A stretch of 64,000 nt of DNA from Gemmatimonadota bacterium (GCA_028874335.1 JAPPJY010000016.1:1-64000); one strand, 5' to 3'; shown: positions 1-8,670, counted from the first letter of the stretch. Numbers and translations are program-made. The notes: generated by a model from the sequence alone, not told the origin.

Positions 1-28
1 TAATACAATGACTTGGGTATGGAAACTA

Positions 29-56
29 CCTTTTTTGTGAATTATTCAGGCTAAGT
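29..56 (+). repeat. Tail of repeat family II (partial copy)
   Basis: A T-run followed by GAATTATTCAGGCTAAG resembles the 3' tail shared by the other family II copies (T-run, GAATTGAGGCTAA). It lies directly before the first gene, as most other copies do. The rest of the copy, if present, is outside the window. Confidence 0.45.
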
Positions 57-63
57 ATTGGAC

Positions 64-1188
64 ATGGATGGACAGAACATGGACAACAGACAGTGGCCCG
101 GATCCGTGGAAGACCATAGATCACTAGCTGACGCGTACGCGCGGATCGACATGTCAAGAAGAAACTTGGAACTGTTACACGCCGAGGTCAACAATTTCGT
201 TCGAAAGACAGTAGAACAGATGATTAGAGGCTGGTCGAGAGAGCGCAATACCTTCGTTGTAAATTTACCGCCGGCAGATCTGGCACATAAGGGAAAAGTA
301 AACAATAAGATTCGACGATTGTGTGGGAGTATAACCGAAGACCTGCGATCTGCACTAGACTATGGCATTACCAAAGTAGCCAACGTGACGAAGCCCGATA
401 TGGTCGAGAAAGAGAAGCGAGCTGTGCAATTCATAATTGCACCCAACGAGATGAGTTTTAAAAGGCATGCGAAGCGCGCTTTGAAGTACGTGGGAGTACC
501 CGTCAAACGCTGGATAGAAAATTTGCAGCCATATCATGGCAATCAGGTATTGGAATTCATCGGAGGTGAAAGCGGTAGTGCGAAACACCGCAGCCTCCCG
601 AAAGTACGGCACGCAACAAGCTTGACGATTGTTCTTCAAGAAGATACGGGGCGGAGCACTTGGGAAGACGGCGGCTGGTGGGTCTTCCCCACAGGTAAAG
701 GTCACGTTTTCTTAACACGGGCTGGTCCGAGTCAACTGATCATCCGCAAAAAGCACGACGCATTAACTGTTTTTCCAATATGTATCGAGCACACACAGGG
801 TATCATCAATACATTAGAGTACTATCTGCAAACCGGCCATCTGCCGAAAAACGAAATTCCGGCCGATCACTCGGTACGCCAAAAGATGACGACTTTCGAG
901 CCAGAACGAAGCATCGTTCCTGCGCAAGACAAACGTAGCCTTGAAGAGATCCTCGCTGGACACGCCAACGACATTCCTAAAGAGGAATGGGATCGGCTGC
1001 CGGACGACCTGATCGAGAACCTGGACCATTACACCGCCGGAGCGGACAAAAACGCCGACCGTCCAGGAAGGAACGTCGAAGAAATACTGGAAGACTACGT
1101 GGGACGAGTGCCGGCGGAGGAATGGGCAAGGCTTCCGCCGGACCTGATAGAGCGGCTGGATTACTATACCTCGGGAGCCGATGTGTGA
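64..1188 (+). CDS. Hypothetical protein with C-terminal tandem PIN-associated antitoxin-like motif
   Basis: 374 aa, with a TTG six bases upstream as alternative start; neither has a clear ribosome binding site. Residues up to about 270 resemble a widespread hypothetical family with an LRSALDY helix, a QFxIAP-like segment and a KHRSL motif, possibly HEPN-like; I cannot name a Pfam for it. The last 85 residues contain two copies of a ~35-residue unit (EEIL..P.EEW..LP.DLIE.LD.YT.GAD). That unit resembles short antitoxins encoded next to PIN toxins. The stop codon overlaps the GTG of the PIN gene, so the two are translationally coupled. The fused, duplicated architecture is unusual. Function as antitoxin is inference. 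Confidence 0.7.
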   Translation: MDGQNMDNRQWPGSVEDHRSLADAYARIDMSRRNLELLHAEVNNFVRKTVEQMIRGWSRERNTFVVNLPPADLAHKGKVNNKIRRLCGSITEDLRSALDYGITKVANVTKPDMVEKEKRAVQFIIAPNEMSFKRHAKRALKYVGVPVKRWIENLQPYHGNQVLEFIGGESGSAKHRSLPKVRHATSLTIVLQEDTGRSTWEDGGWWVFPTGKGHVFLTRAGPSQLIIRKKHDALTVFPICIEHTQGIINTLEYYLQTGHLPKNEIPADHSVRQKMTTFEPERSIVPAQDKRSLEEILAGHANDIPKEEWDRLPDDLIENLDHYTAGADKNADRPGRNVEEILEDYVGRVPAEEWARLPPDLIERLDYYTSGADV

Positions 1189-1604
1189 GCGCCGTATTCG
1201 TGGACGCTTCCTATTTCATCGCCCTGTTCCGCCCTCGAGACCGGTGGAAGGCCGTCACGCAAGAGGCTCGCAGGCGACTCGGCGACGTCGAGTTGGTGAC
1301 TACCGACGAAATCCTGATGGAGTTCCTGACCGGCATATCCAGGGTGAGTCCTGCTGTGCGAGAGCAGGCGTTGAACGCGGTGCAGGAAATTCTGCGTGAC
1401 GGCAATATCCGCGTCGTCCCGCAGTCGCGTCCGTCTTTCCTTGATGGTCTCAATCGGTTCCGCCAACGTCTTGACAAGTCCTACAGCCTTCAGGATTGCA
1501 TTTCCATGAACGTCATGGAAGCAGAGGGGATCACCGACGTTTTGACCAGCGACCACCACTTCAAGCAAGAGGGATTCACGATCCTGATGGACTCGACTTC
1601 GTAG
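1185..1604 (+). CDS. PIN-domain ribonuclease toxin (VapC family)
   Basis: 139 aa, GTG start overlapping the upstream stop codon (GTGA). It has the PIN acidic set: D7 (FVDAS), E42 or E46 in TTDEILMEF, D104 in SLQDC and D123 in TSDHHF, plus the usual ~140-residue length. Family members are Mg-dependent RNases that cleave tRNA, rRNA or mRNA and are held inactive by the partner protein. Here the likely partner is the upstream fused protein. The domain call is firm; its target is unknown. Confidence 0.9.
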   Translation: MSAVFVDASYFIALFRPRDRWKAVTQEARRRLGDVELVTTDEILMEFLTGISRVSPAVREQALNAVQEILRDGNIRVVPQSRPSFLDGLNRFRQRLDKSYSLQDCISMNVMEAEGITDVLTSDHHFKQEGFTILMDSTS

Positions 1605-1702
1605 GAACAGACGCGGCTGTCAGCAAAGCCGGATGATGCGCTGAGGTCAAAGCATCGCTTTCGTCGCAGCCCCGGCATCATATGGAAACAGGAGAATGTG
1701 AC

Positions 1703-2896
1703 GTGAAGAAGCCTGATATTTTGAAGAAGCGCAATAGGCGAGTGATCCTGAAAAACAGTAAGCCTGAATCCACTCGGGAAACCGAGGATGGAACTAAAGG
1801 GACGGAACGCGGCGTGGAAGACTCCCCACAAGAAGCCTCGAGTGTGTTGCGCAGGGTCGCCGACACCGCGGCGTCAGCCGCCCGGGGCGCATTTGCGAAT
1901 GCAGCGGGCGGGACGGGTGTGGCCGCGAGACGAGTCAGGGCCGGTGGGAGGAAAGTCTGGGAAGTAACGGCCTCGTCTGCAGGTCAGGTGATGGCGTCTA
2001 CGCAGGCCCTGCTGCCAGACAGCATTGCCGGTGACCTGAACAGGATGTTAGAAGGCATGGTTCAAAGCGGCGCCACGATTTACGACAAGGCCATGGACGC
2101 CAATTATCTTGACCCGTTGCTGAAGGCCGATCTAAGCGGCAGTTATCACAGGCTGTTTGATGGCGGCCACACGATCAGCGGGGCCTTCAACGCCGCCCGC
2201 GACGCGTTGCCGGACGACACCATCATCCAGGAAGCGCTGGGAACCATCAGGGGACTCCTTAAAGACGTAACGACGATCAGAGGACTACCATTGGCGAACT
2301 GGGACAAGGAAACCTTCGAACGCGTGGCAGGCGCGCTCGAATCGAAGTTCCACATACCCCGAGACTGGTTCTACGACCTGAACACCTACGACGCGGCAGA
2401 ACTGCTGGCCGGCGCCCTCGGCGCGGTCGCCGTTGTCTTCAGTTGGAACCGCGCCGACACGGAGACCTTTGCGAAGATCGTTGGCGGAATGGGGTTGTCC
2501 GCGTCAATAAGCGCGAATCCATTGCTGTTGTTGGTCACCCTGGTCGCTCTTGCCAGGTCCTTTCATAGGGCACGACAAACAGGGGAGTATACCGAGTTTG
2601 CGGATGGGCAGTTCAAAGGGGTCATCGGCGCCGGGTCGACGCTGACGGCGGTTGGGCTGGTCGGGGTCGCCGGCGGGCCAGCGGGCCTGGCGCTGCTCGC
2701 TGGTCTCACGGCCGGCATTCTGGTCAACGCAGCCACGAAAAACGTCAGCATCGTCGAGGTGAGTCAATACGCAGCGACTGAGACAATGGCGCTCACTTCC
2801 AGTGTAAAGGGGGCGGCTGAAGCTCAGTTAGCGGGACTGAAGAAACAGGTTGTGCGATCCGCATTGGGTTCTCATATCCCCGCTTCCGGATCGTAG
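1703..2896 (+). CDS. Hypothetical membrane-associated protein
   Basis: 397 aa. GTG 1703 is preferred because AGGAG (1690-1694) lies eight bases before it; ATG 1682 in the same frame has no ribosome binding site. The N-terminus is Arg/Lys rich, the middle is Ala/Gly rich, and from about residue 230 there are at least three hydrophobic Gly/Ala segments (AAELLAGALGAVAVVFSW, NPLLLLVTLVALA, and a long GLVGVAGGPAGLALLAGL stretch). I do not recognise the family. Its 3' end overlaps the convergent rmlC by 25 bases. Confidence 0.7.
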   Translation: MKKPDILKKRNRRVILKNSKPESTRETEDGTKGTERGVEDSPQEASSVLRRVADTAASAARGAFANAAGGTGVAARRVRAGGRKVWEVTASSAGQVMASTQALLPDSIAGDLNRMLEGMVQSGATIYDKAMDANYLDPLLKADLSGSYHRLFDGGHTISGAFNAARDALPDDTIIQEALGTIRGLLKDVTTIRGLPLANWDKETFERVAGALESKFHIPRDWFYDLNTYDAAELLAGALGAVAVVFSWNRADTETFAKIVGGMGLSASISANPLLLLVTLVALARSFHRARQTGEYTEFADGQFKGVIGAGSTLTAVGLVGVAGGPAGLALLAGLTAGILVNAATKNVSIVEVSQYAATETMALTSSVKGAAEAQLAGLKKQVVRSALGSHIPASGS

Positions 2897-3444
2897 ACGA
2901 AGTTGTTTTCTGAGTTGGCAAGCGTGGGGAGCTCCAGGTCCTTCTCTGACAGGATCGGATCGGAAACCGGCCATTCGATGCCGACGGCCGGATCGTTCCA
3001 CAGGATGCCCCGGTCCAGGTCGGGCGCAAACTCCGCCGTGACCTTGTAGACGAATTCGGCCTCGTCGCTCAGCACGCAGAACCCGTGCGCAAATCCCTCC
3101 GGAACGTAGAACATCCTGAAATTCCCTTCCGACAGCACAACCCCCTCCCACTGTCCGAAGGTGGGCGCATTCCTGCGGATATCCACGGCAACGTCGAACA
3201 CCTCGCCCTTTACAACCCGCACCAGCTTGCCCTGCGCCGCGGGATGCAGTTGATAGTGCATTCCCCTCAGAACGCCCCTTACCGAATGGGAATGGATATC
3301 CTGTACGAACTCGGCGGCAATTCCGTTGGCCTCGAAATCCGACTTCTTGTATGACTCCATCAGAAAACCGCGACTGTCCTCGAAGACCCGGGGTTCAACC
3401 AGAATAAGGCCGGAAATTCCCAATCTCTGAAACCGGAACGGCAT
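2872..3444 (-). CDS. rmlC: dTDP-4-dehydrorhamnose 3,5-epimerase
   Basis: 190 aa cupin-fold epimerase converting dTDP-4-keto-6-deoxyglucose to the 4-keto-rhamnose form in dTDP-L-rhamnose synthesis for surface polysaccharide. H63 in RGMHYQ, K74 in QGKLVRV and Y134 in EFVYKVT match the catalytic residues of the family; the EDSRG and YVPEGFAHGF motifs are present. It is downstream of rmlB in the same direction, but a repeat element lies between them. No rmlA or rmlD is in the window. Confidence 0.93.
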   Translation of the reverse strand: MPFRFQRLGISGLILVEPRVFEDSRGFLMESYKKSDFEANGIAAEFVQDIHSHSVRGVLRGMHYQLHPAAQGKLVRVVKGEVFDVAVDIRRNAPTFGQWEGVVLSEGNFRMFYVPEGFAHGFCVLSDEAEFVYKVTAEFAPDLDRGILWNDPAVGIEWPVSDPILSEKDLELPTLANSENNFVYDPEAGI

Positions 3445-3482
3445 TCAGTTTCCTTTCCCGGAAAAATTCGCACGACGGGGAT

Positions 3483-3641
3483 TAGTGTCCTGCCCCAAAA
3501 ATACCTCACCATTCGACCGCCGATTCATCCCGTCTCGCTACGTTCCCCTCGCTCGCCGACCATACGCAGGTCGGAGGCGCCTTGCGAGCCGGGCGACTCA
3601 GCGGTCGAATTCAGGCAACTTATTTCCGGGACAGAACACTA
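3483..3641 (-). mobile_element. Repeat family I (MITE-like), copy A
   Basis: 159 bp element with terminal inverted repeats: TAGTGTCCTGCCCCAAAAAT at one end and TAGTGTTCTGTCCCGGAAAT (reverse complement) at the other. Internal palindromes include CCGACC...GGTCGG. It is nearly identical to the reverse-oriented copy at 45632-45790 and related to 4722-4887. It has no coding capacity. It sits between rmlB and rmlC, and its outermost TAG is the rmlB stop codon. Confidence 0.85.
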
Positions 3642-4673
3642 CGACCGTGTGGACGATTCCTGCTTCCATCCTTCCTCGTCCACGTCCAGGCGTTTCAGCA
3701 GAGGTTCCCACCAGGCCCGGTTATCGGTGTACCAGAGTACCGTCTCTTTGAATCCGCGTTCAAAGGAAATTTCCGGCCGCCAATCGAGTTGCGTGCGCAG
3801 CTTGTTCGAGTCGAGAAGGTATCTCCGGTCGTGTCCGGGGCGGTCCGGAACGTAGACCTTGTGGGATCGGTCCAGCCCGAGTACATCCAGAATCGAATCT
3901 GCAATCGTCTCCACGTCCACCTCAACGCCGCTCCCAACGTTGTACGTCTCCCCGATTATACCCCGTTTCAGGATCAGGTCGATCGCCCGGCAGTGGTCCT
4001 CCACGTGCAGCCACTCCCGCTTGTTCCGGCTGCTCTTGTAGAGCGTCATCTTCTTTCCGTCGAGCAGGTGCGTGACGAACAGCGGGACCACCTTTTCCGG
4101 GAACTGATACGGCCCGTAGTTGTTCGCGCAATTGGAAATCGTTACCGGCAGCCCGAACGTAAGATGGTACGCCCGGACCGCCAGATCGGCCGCCGCTTTC
4201 GATGCGTTGTAAGGCGTACGCGGCTGATACGGGTCCGTCTCCGAAAAGCTCGCTTCAGAGTCCAGCGGCAGGTCCCCATAGACCTCGCAGGTGGAAATGT
4301 GGTGGAACCTGGCCACGCCGGCGTCGTGAGCCGCCCGCAGGAGACGCTGGGTCCCCAGCACATTGGTTTCGAAGAAGATGTCGGGATTGACAACCGCACG
4401 GCTGTTGTGCGACTCGGCGGCGAAGTTCACGATGCAGTCCGGCTTGTGCCGCTCGAGAAGGTCCCGCGTCAGCCCATAGTCGCCGATATCGCCCTGAACG
4501 AACTCGTACCTGCCGGCACAGGCGCCGGCCACGTCGGCCAGGTTTTCCGGAATCCCCGCGTACGTGAGCAGATCGTAATTGATGACGGTGTCGTCCGGGT
4601 ACCTGGACAGCCAGTACCGAATGAAGTTCGATCCGATGAACCCTGCCCCGCCCGTCACGAATATCCTGCCCAT
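3639..4673 (-). CDS. rmlB: dTDP-glucose 4,6-dehydratase-like protein
   Basis: 344 aa extended SDR. The Rossmann motif TGGAGFIG is at residues 7-14 and Y155xxxK159 in PYNASK is intact. YGPYQFPEK and the NKREWLHVEDHCRAI region are typical of RmlB, which makes dTDP-4-keto-6-deoxyglucose. Odd point: the catalytic Thr-Asp-Glu of RmlB reads Thr128-Cys129-Glu130 (STCEVYG), so the general-acid Asp is missing. It may be a related NDP-sugar dehydratase. The stop codon is provided by the terminal inverted repeat of an inserted element. Confidence 0.85.
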   Translation of the reverse strand: MGRIFVTGGAGFIGSNFIRYWLSRYPDDTVINYDLLTYAGIPENLADVAGACAGRYEFVQGDIGDYGLTRDLLERHKPDCIVNFAAESHNSRAVVNPDIFFETNVLGTQRLLRAAHDAGVARFHHISTCEVYGDLPLDSEASFSETDPYQPRTPYNASKAAADLAVRAYHLTFGLPVTISNCANNYGPYQFPEKVVPLFVTHLLDGKKMTLYKSSRNKREWLHVEDHCRAIDLILKRGIIGETYNVGSGVEVDVETIADSILDVLGLDRSHKVYVPDRPGHDRRYLLDSNKLRTQLDWRPEISFERGFKETVLWYTDNRAWWEPLLKRLDVDEEGWKQESSTRS

Positions 4674-4682
4674 ATTGGTCCC

Positions 4683-5015
4683 CTATAAGTCCGTTGATAA
4701 AGTCGCTCTGCAGGCGAGGCATGGTGTCCCGTCCCGGAAATATGTCACCATTCATCCGCCGATTCATCCCGTCTGGCGGCGTTGCCTTCGCTCGGTGACC
4801 GTGAGCAGGTCGCCTTGCTCAGGCGCCTTGCCAGCCGGGCGACTCGGCGGTCGAATTTCGGCAATCTATTTCCGGGTCGGAACACTTGCCAATGTGGTCG
4901 AAGACAAGGCGCGCGACCGAGTCCCATCCAGCGATTCGGCAAGGGAGCGCAACGCAGTATTTCGACCGCAGGGGCCGGCCGTAGCCCGGATGGACTTTTT
5001 CAACGGGCTGCTATA
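4683..5015. mobile_element. Putative composite inverted-repeat element between rmlB and the exchanger gene
   Basis: The ends are imperfect inverted repeats: CTATAAGTCCGTTGATAAAG at 4683-4702 against the complement of CTTTTTCAACGGGCTGCTAT near 4994-5013, differing by a 2-base gap and a few substitutions. A family I element is nested inside (4722-4887). There is no ORF of its own; the remainder, 4888-4993, holds nothing I recognise. It reaches the stop codon of the exchanger gene. Confidence 0.5.
4722..4887 (-). mobile_element. Repeat family I (MITE-like), copy B
   Basis: A diverged copy of the 3483-3641 element: TGGTGTCCCGTCCCGGAAAT at the left end, ATTTCCGGGTCGGAACACTT at the right end, and the shared core CCGCCGATTCATCCCGTCT. 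Same orientation as copy A, 1.2 kb away. Confidence 0.75.
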
Positions 5016-5988
5016 AGAACAACACCCCGGTTAACGCCAGGTACGCCCCGTATATCACAAGCAACACGACTCCCTCGAGCCGGGTCAGCCGGTGCCCTGT
5101 GCGCATCATGATGAGCATCGCGAAGACGATCACCAGCATCGCTGGAAATGAAAAGTGGATTACCTTTTGCGTCACCACGAGCGGATTGACCACCGCGGAC
5201 GCGCCGGCGATCCAGCAGATATTCAGGATATCCGCGCCCAGGATATTGCCGACCACGATCTCGCCGTGCCCTCTCCTGGCGGCCGTGACCCCGGTGGCGA
5301 TCTCAGGCAACGACGTGCCGATGGCAATCACCGTGAGCGCAATTACCGCTTCGCTGACGTCCAACGCCTCGGCGATGACCACGGCGGATTCCACGATAAA
5401 ATGACTGGAAATCAGCACCCCCACCAGTCCGACGCAGAACCAGAGCATCAATGTCCCGAGACCTCGACCCTCAATGGACGCCTCGATCTCCTTGAGATCC
5501 TCCATCCGGTTCCCTTCGGCCTCGGAGGAACGACTGCGTGTGACGTAGGTAAAGACCGTGTATGCCACGAAGAGCAGGAGCAGCACGCCGCCCTCGATCC
5601 GGTCCAGAGTACCGTCGAACGCCATCCCGTAAGCCGCCAGGTCCACGACGATCAGGAAGATTCCTGTCGTCCACAGCAGGTATGGATTGATGAGGATGGG
5701 CGACCCGGCCACGAGGACGCCCAGCGCGAGCGCGACGCCGTCGTCCACGATCACCGACCCGATGGCGTTTCCAAGCGCCATTTCAGGATGGCCCTCGAGT
5801 GCGGCAAGCACGGAAACGGCCAGTTCGGGCGAGGTCGTCGCCAGGCTCACCAGCACGATGCCGATCAGCATTTTCGGCACATTCAGGTACTCGGCAATCC
5901 CTACGGCTCCGTCCACAAACCAGGACGCGCACTTGGAAAGCACCACGAAACACACCGCCAGAACGCCGACTGCAACCGTTATACTCAT
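5011..5988 (-). CDS. Sodium/calcium exchanger family protein (CaCA, YrbG-like)
   Basis: 325 aa integral membrane protein with ten or so hydrophobic segments. The two alpha repeats are clear: ATTSPELAVSVLAALEG followed by GNAIGSVIVDD, and GTSLPEIATGVTAARRG followed by GNILGADILN. These form the ion pathway in CaCA antiporters. The ATG at 5988 is chosen because AAAGGA precedes it; an upstream GTG at 6021 is possible. It lies downstream of lnt-tatC in the same direction. The exact ion is unknown. Confidence 0.88.
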   Translation of the reverse strand: MSITVAVGVLAVCFVVLSKCASWFVDGAVGIAEYLNVPKMLIGIVLVSLATTSPELAVSVLAALEGHPEMALGNAIGSVIVDDGVALALGVLVAGSPILINPYLLWTTGIFLIVVDLAAYGMAFDGTLDRIEGGVLLLLFVAYTVFTYVTRSRSSEAEGNRMEDLKEIEASIEGRGLGTLMLWFCVGLVGVLISSHFIVESAVVIAEALDVSEAVIALTVIAIGTSLPEIATGVTAARRGHGEIVVGNILGADILNICWIAGASAVVNPLVVTQKVIHFSFPAMLVIVFAMLIMMRTGHRLTRLEGVVLLVIYGAYLALTGVLFL

Positions 5989-6073
5989 ATAAAACAATCC
6001 TTTATTAGTCCAAACAGACACTCACCATCTGGCCCGTGCAGGGGGCTCCGACGACGGTGGCGAAACGCGCCGC

Positions 6074-8395
6074 TCATCTGCCGGCCACCCGCGCCACCCA
6101 GATGCTGAATTCGTAGAGCAGCACCAGCGGCAGCGCCATCATCAGCTGGGAGATCGGATCCGGCGGCGTGAGCAACGCCGCCAGTACAAAGCCGATCACC
6201 ACTGCATACCTCCTGCCGCGGCGCATCAGTTGCGCGGTCAGCAGGCCGATCCGGCTCAGGAAGAACGCCGCCACCGGCAGCTCGAACACGACGCCGAAGG
6301 CAACCAGCAGTCTCAACACGAAACCGATGTAGAAGCCGATGTCGAACTGGGGGTCGACGCCGGTCCCTTCGCCGATCAGAATCAGGAATCGAAAGGACAG
6401 CGGCACCACGCTCACGTAAGCGATAGCGCCGCCCAGGACAAAACAGATCGACGAAGAAAAGACGATGAAAGATACGTACCGCCGCTCGGTTGTCAACAGA
6501 CCCGGCGCAACGAAGATCCACAGTTGATACAGGAGAACCGGCAGCGCCAGGACCGCGCCGCCAACAAGGGCAATCTGAAGTTTAACGAGAAACATCCCCA
6601 TCGGTTTCAGATAAATCAGCTTGACAGGCGGCTCAACGGGCGCCACCCCCAACAGCTTCATGACCGGGGTCGCCTCCCGGACCGGCAACACGAGCCAGCC
6701 AAGTATTTCGTCCGAAAATATCCCGCAGATCACCGCGCCCACAGCGAGCGCCGCCAACCCCTTCAGCAGGCGCCAGCGGAGTTCCTCAAGATGGTCCAGA
6801 AAGGGCATCGGTCTGTCGTCGGCGCCCGAAGTCGGTACCGGCGCGGGTTCCGCGGAGGTGTCCGAATCGGGGGGCAGAATGGAATGCTCTGCAACCACCG
6901 CGCGACGGCGAAAGGCCATCAACGCCAGGACCGCACCCAGGACCATGCAGAGCTGCGCGAACAGGTCTCCGTACCTCGTGTAAAACGTCTTTGCGGTTCG
7001 CGGCGTCACCCCGTGCGTCAAAACTGCCGGATGGAAGATCCCCGTTGTCCCCGACTTCCGTCCCCATGCGTCGATAAACGTTGAAACGCCCGTGTTCGCG
7101 CAGCGCACCACGGCCCGCCGGTTCTCGATCGCGCGAAATACCGCGGCCTCGGCGTGCTGATAGGGTCCGGAGGTCCGACCGAACCAGCCGTCGTTGGTGA
7201 TGATGACCAGGAATTCAGCGCCCAGGTCCACGAATGACCTGACGAATCCCGGAAAGACCGAATCGTAGCAGATCAACGCGGAAAACCGGGCATCGGGGCC
7301 CTCGAAGACCGTAAGGGTCTCTCCGGAATCCCAGTTGCCTCCCACGAATCCGCCGCCGGTGAACCGGATTTTTCGCAAGAAAGGAAGTATTTCCGGGAAC
7401 GGCGCCCGTTCGCCGAAGGGCACCAGGCGGGTCTTGTCGTAATATCCGGAAATCCCTTTTCCGGGCACGAACAGAAAAGAGGAGTTGAACACCTTCACCG
7501 GGTCGCCGGCTTCCAGCCTGTACGCGCCCGTATAGAGGTAGATGCCGAGGGAGTCCGCCATGGCCTGCACGCGCTCGCGATGGTGCCGGTACAATTCCCC
7601 TTCAAGGTAGCCGACCGCCGTCTCCGGCCACACGACCAGCCGTGCCCCCTGCCCCGCGGCTTCCGCGGTCATTGGCTTCAGTTTGCCGAAATTATAGTCG
7701 AATCCCCGGTATTCCTTGGCCACCGGAGGCATATCCGGCTGGACCAGGCCCACCGCCACGGCCTGTTCGTCCGGATCGTCCTTCAGCGCCAGATACCCGT
7801 TCGCCGCCGGTCCCGCAAAAAGCGCGGCCAATGCGGCTGCCCACACCCGGCGCCGCGCCCGGTTCCTCCAGAGCATCATGATGCTCAGATTGACAAGCAC
7901 AATCCAGAACGACACCCCGTACACGCCCGTCACTTCCGCGTACTGGATCAGCCACAGATAGGCCGTCTGCGAATTTCCCAGCACCACCCAGGGAAACCCC
8001 ATGTCGCCGAGAGAGTTGAAATACTCGAACCCGACCCAGAGGAAGGGCGCGCTCCACATCCCCGCGAACCCGTACCGGCTGACGACGCGGGCGAACGTCC
8101 ACAGGAACAGTCCGCGGAACAGGGACATGTAGATCGCCGCCCCGGCCATGCCTGGCGGCGTGATCGATCCAATCCAATAAAGTGTCGTCCCATAGAAGAA
8201 AATCCCCTGTACGAAACCCGCGCCGAAGGCCGCCCGGCCGCGCACCCGTTCCGCGGAGACCAGCAGCGGAACCAGCGCGACGTAAGACAGGAAGCCAAGA
8301 GGCAGCGGTGGAAACGCCGCGCCGAGGACAAGGCCCGTGACCGCGGGAAACACCACCATCCATTTCCAGTCCGTGCCCCGTCGTGCCTCGGTCAT
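6074..8395 (-). CDS. Apolipoprotein N-acyltransferase / TatC fusion protein
   Basis: 773 aa in one uninterrupted frame. Residues 1-500 are Lnt: N-terminal membrane segments, then a nitrilase domain with the catalytic triad E258 (WPETA), K321 (YYDKTRL) and C376 (ALICYDS). Residues 529-773 are TatC: FLDHLEELRWRL, FVAPGLLTTERR, the conserved Glu in FGVVFELP, and LTPPDPISQ. The linker (about 505-528) is Pro/Ala/Asp rich. Lnt adds the third acyl chain to lipoproteins and TatC is the twin-arginine receptor. ATG 8395 is preferred because it has GAGGAAA upstream and a sigma70-like promoter maps transcription start near 8533. Confidence 0.93.
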   Translation of the reverse strand: MTEARRGTDWKWMVVFPAVTGLVLGAAFPPLPLGFLSYVALVPLLVSAERVRGRAAFGAGFVQGIFFYGTTLYWIGSITPPGMAGAAIYMSLFRGLFLWTFARVVSRYGFAGMWSAPFLWVGFEYFNSLGDMGFPWVVLGNSQTAYLWLIQYAEVTGVYGVSFWIVLVNLSIMMLWRNRARRRVWAAALAALFAGPAANGYLALKDDPDEQAVAVGLVQPDMPPVAKEYRGFDYNFGKLKPMTAEAAGQGARLVVWPETAVGYLEGELYRHHRERVQAMADSLGIYLYTGAYRLEAGDPVKVFNSSFLFVPGKGISGYYDKTRLVPFGERAPFPEILPFLRKIRFTGGGFVGGNWDSGETLTVFEGPDARFSALICYDSVFPGFVRSFVDLGAEFLVIITNDGWFGRTSGPYQHAEAAVFRAIENRRAVVRCANTGVSTFIDAWGRKSGTTGIFHPAVLTHGVTPRTAKTFYTRYGDLFAQLCMVLGAVLALMAFRRRAVVAEHSILPPDSDTSAEPAPVPTSGADDRPMPFLDHLEELRWRLLKGLAALAVGAVICGIFSDEILGWLVLPVREATPVMKLLGVAPVEPPVKLIYLKPMGMFLVKLQIALVGGAVLALPVLLYQLWIFVAPGLLTTERRYVSFIVFSSSICFVLGGAIAYVSVVPLSFRFLILIGEGTGVDPQFDIGFYIGFVLRLLVAFGVVFELPVAAFFLSRIGLLTAQLMRRGRRYAVVIGFVLAALLTPPDPISQLMMALPLVLLYEFSIWVARVAGR

Positions 8396-8539
8396 CGTGC
8401 CGTTTCCTCGGAACCCGTCCGCCGGATCTTCGCAGGCTGCGGTTTCACGGATCGGGTTGGACGAAAGAAAAACCGGTTGGACGCAAGCAGTGAGTCCCGC
8501 CAACCGGTCCGGTTGAATCCGCCGCAAAATCAAAGACAG

Positions 8540-8567
8540 AATATACGCGAATGAACCCTGTTGTCAA
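8540..8567 (-). promoter_or_regulatory. Sigma70-like promoter for the lnt-tatC gene
   Basis: On the minus strand, -35 TTGACA (8562-8567) and -10 TATATT (8540-8545) are separated by 16 bases. Transcription would start near 8533, so a protein start there is unlikely and 8395 is favoured. Confidence 0.6.
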
Positions 8568-8592
8568 ACCAGTACCATCCACGCTCACCCGC

Positions 8593-8620
8593 TTGACAAG
8601 CCAGGGGGATTTCCATAATT
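8593..8620 (+). promoter_or_regulatory. Sigma70-like promoter for bioF
   Basis: -35 TTGACA (8593-8598) and a -10 of ATAATT (8615-8620) with a 16-base spacer, about 50 bases before the GTG start. It diverges from the lnt-tatC promoter. Confidence 0.5.
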
Positions 8621-8670
8621 TCCGTCTACCCTTCGCCGGTCCCCAACCCCATTGAAACGGTCTCCATCGA

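Noticed and set aside
3582-4688. Long plus-strand frame opposite rmlB
   Set aside because: It is the reverse shadow of the rmlB coding frame, Arg/Val rich and without any domain; the minus-strand protein is unambiguous.
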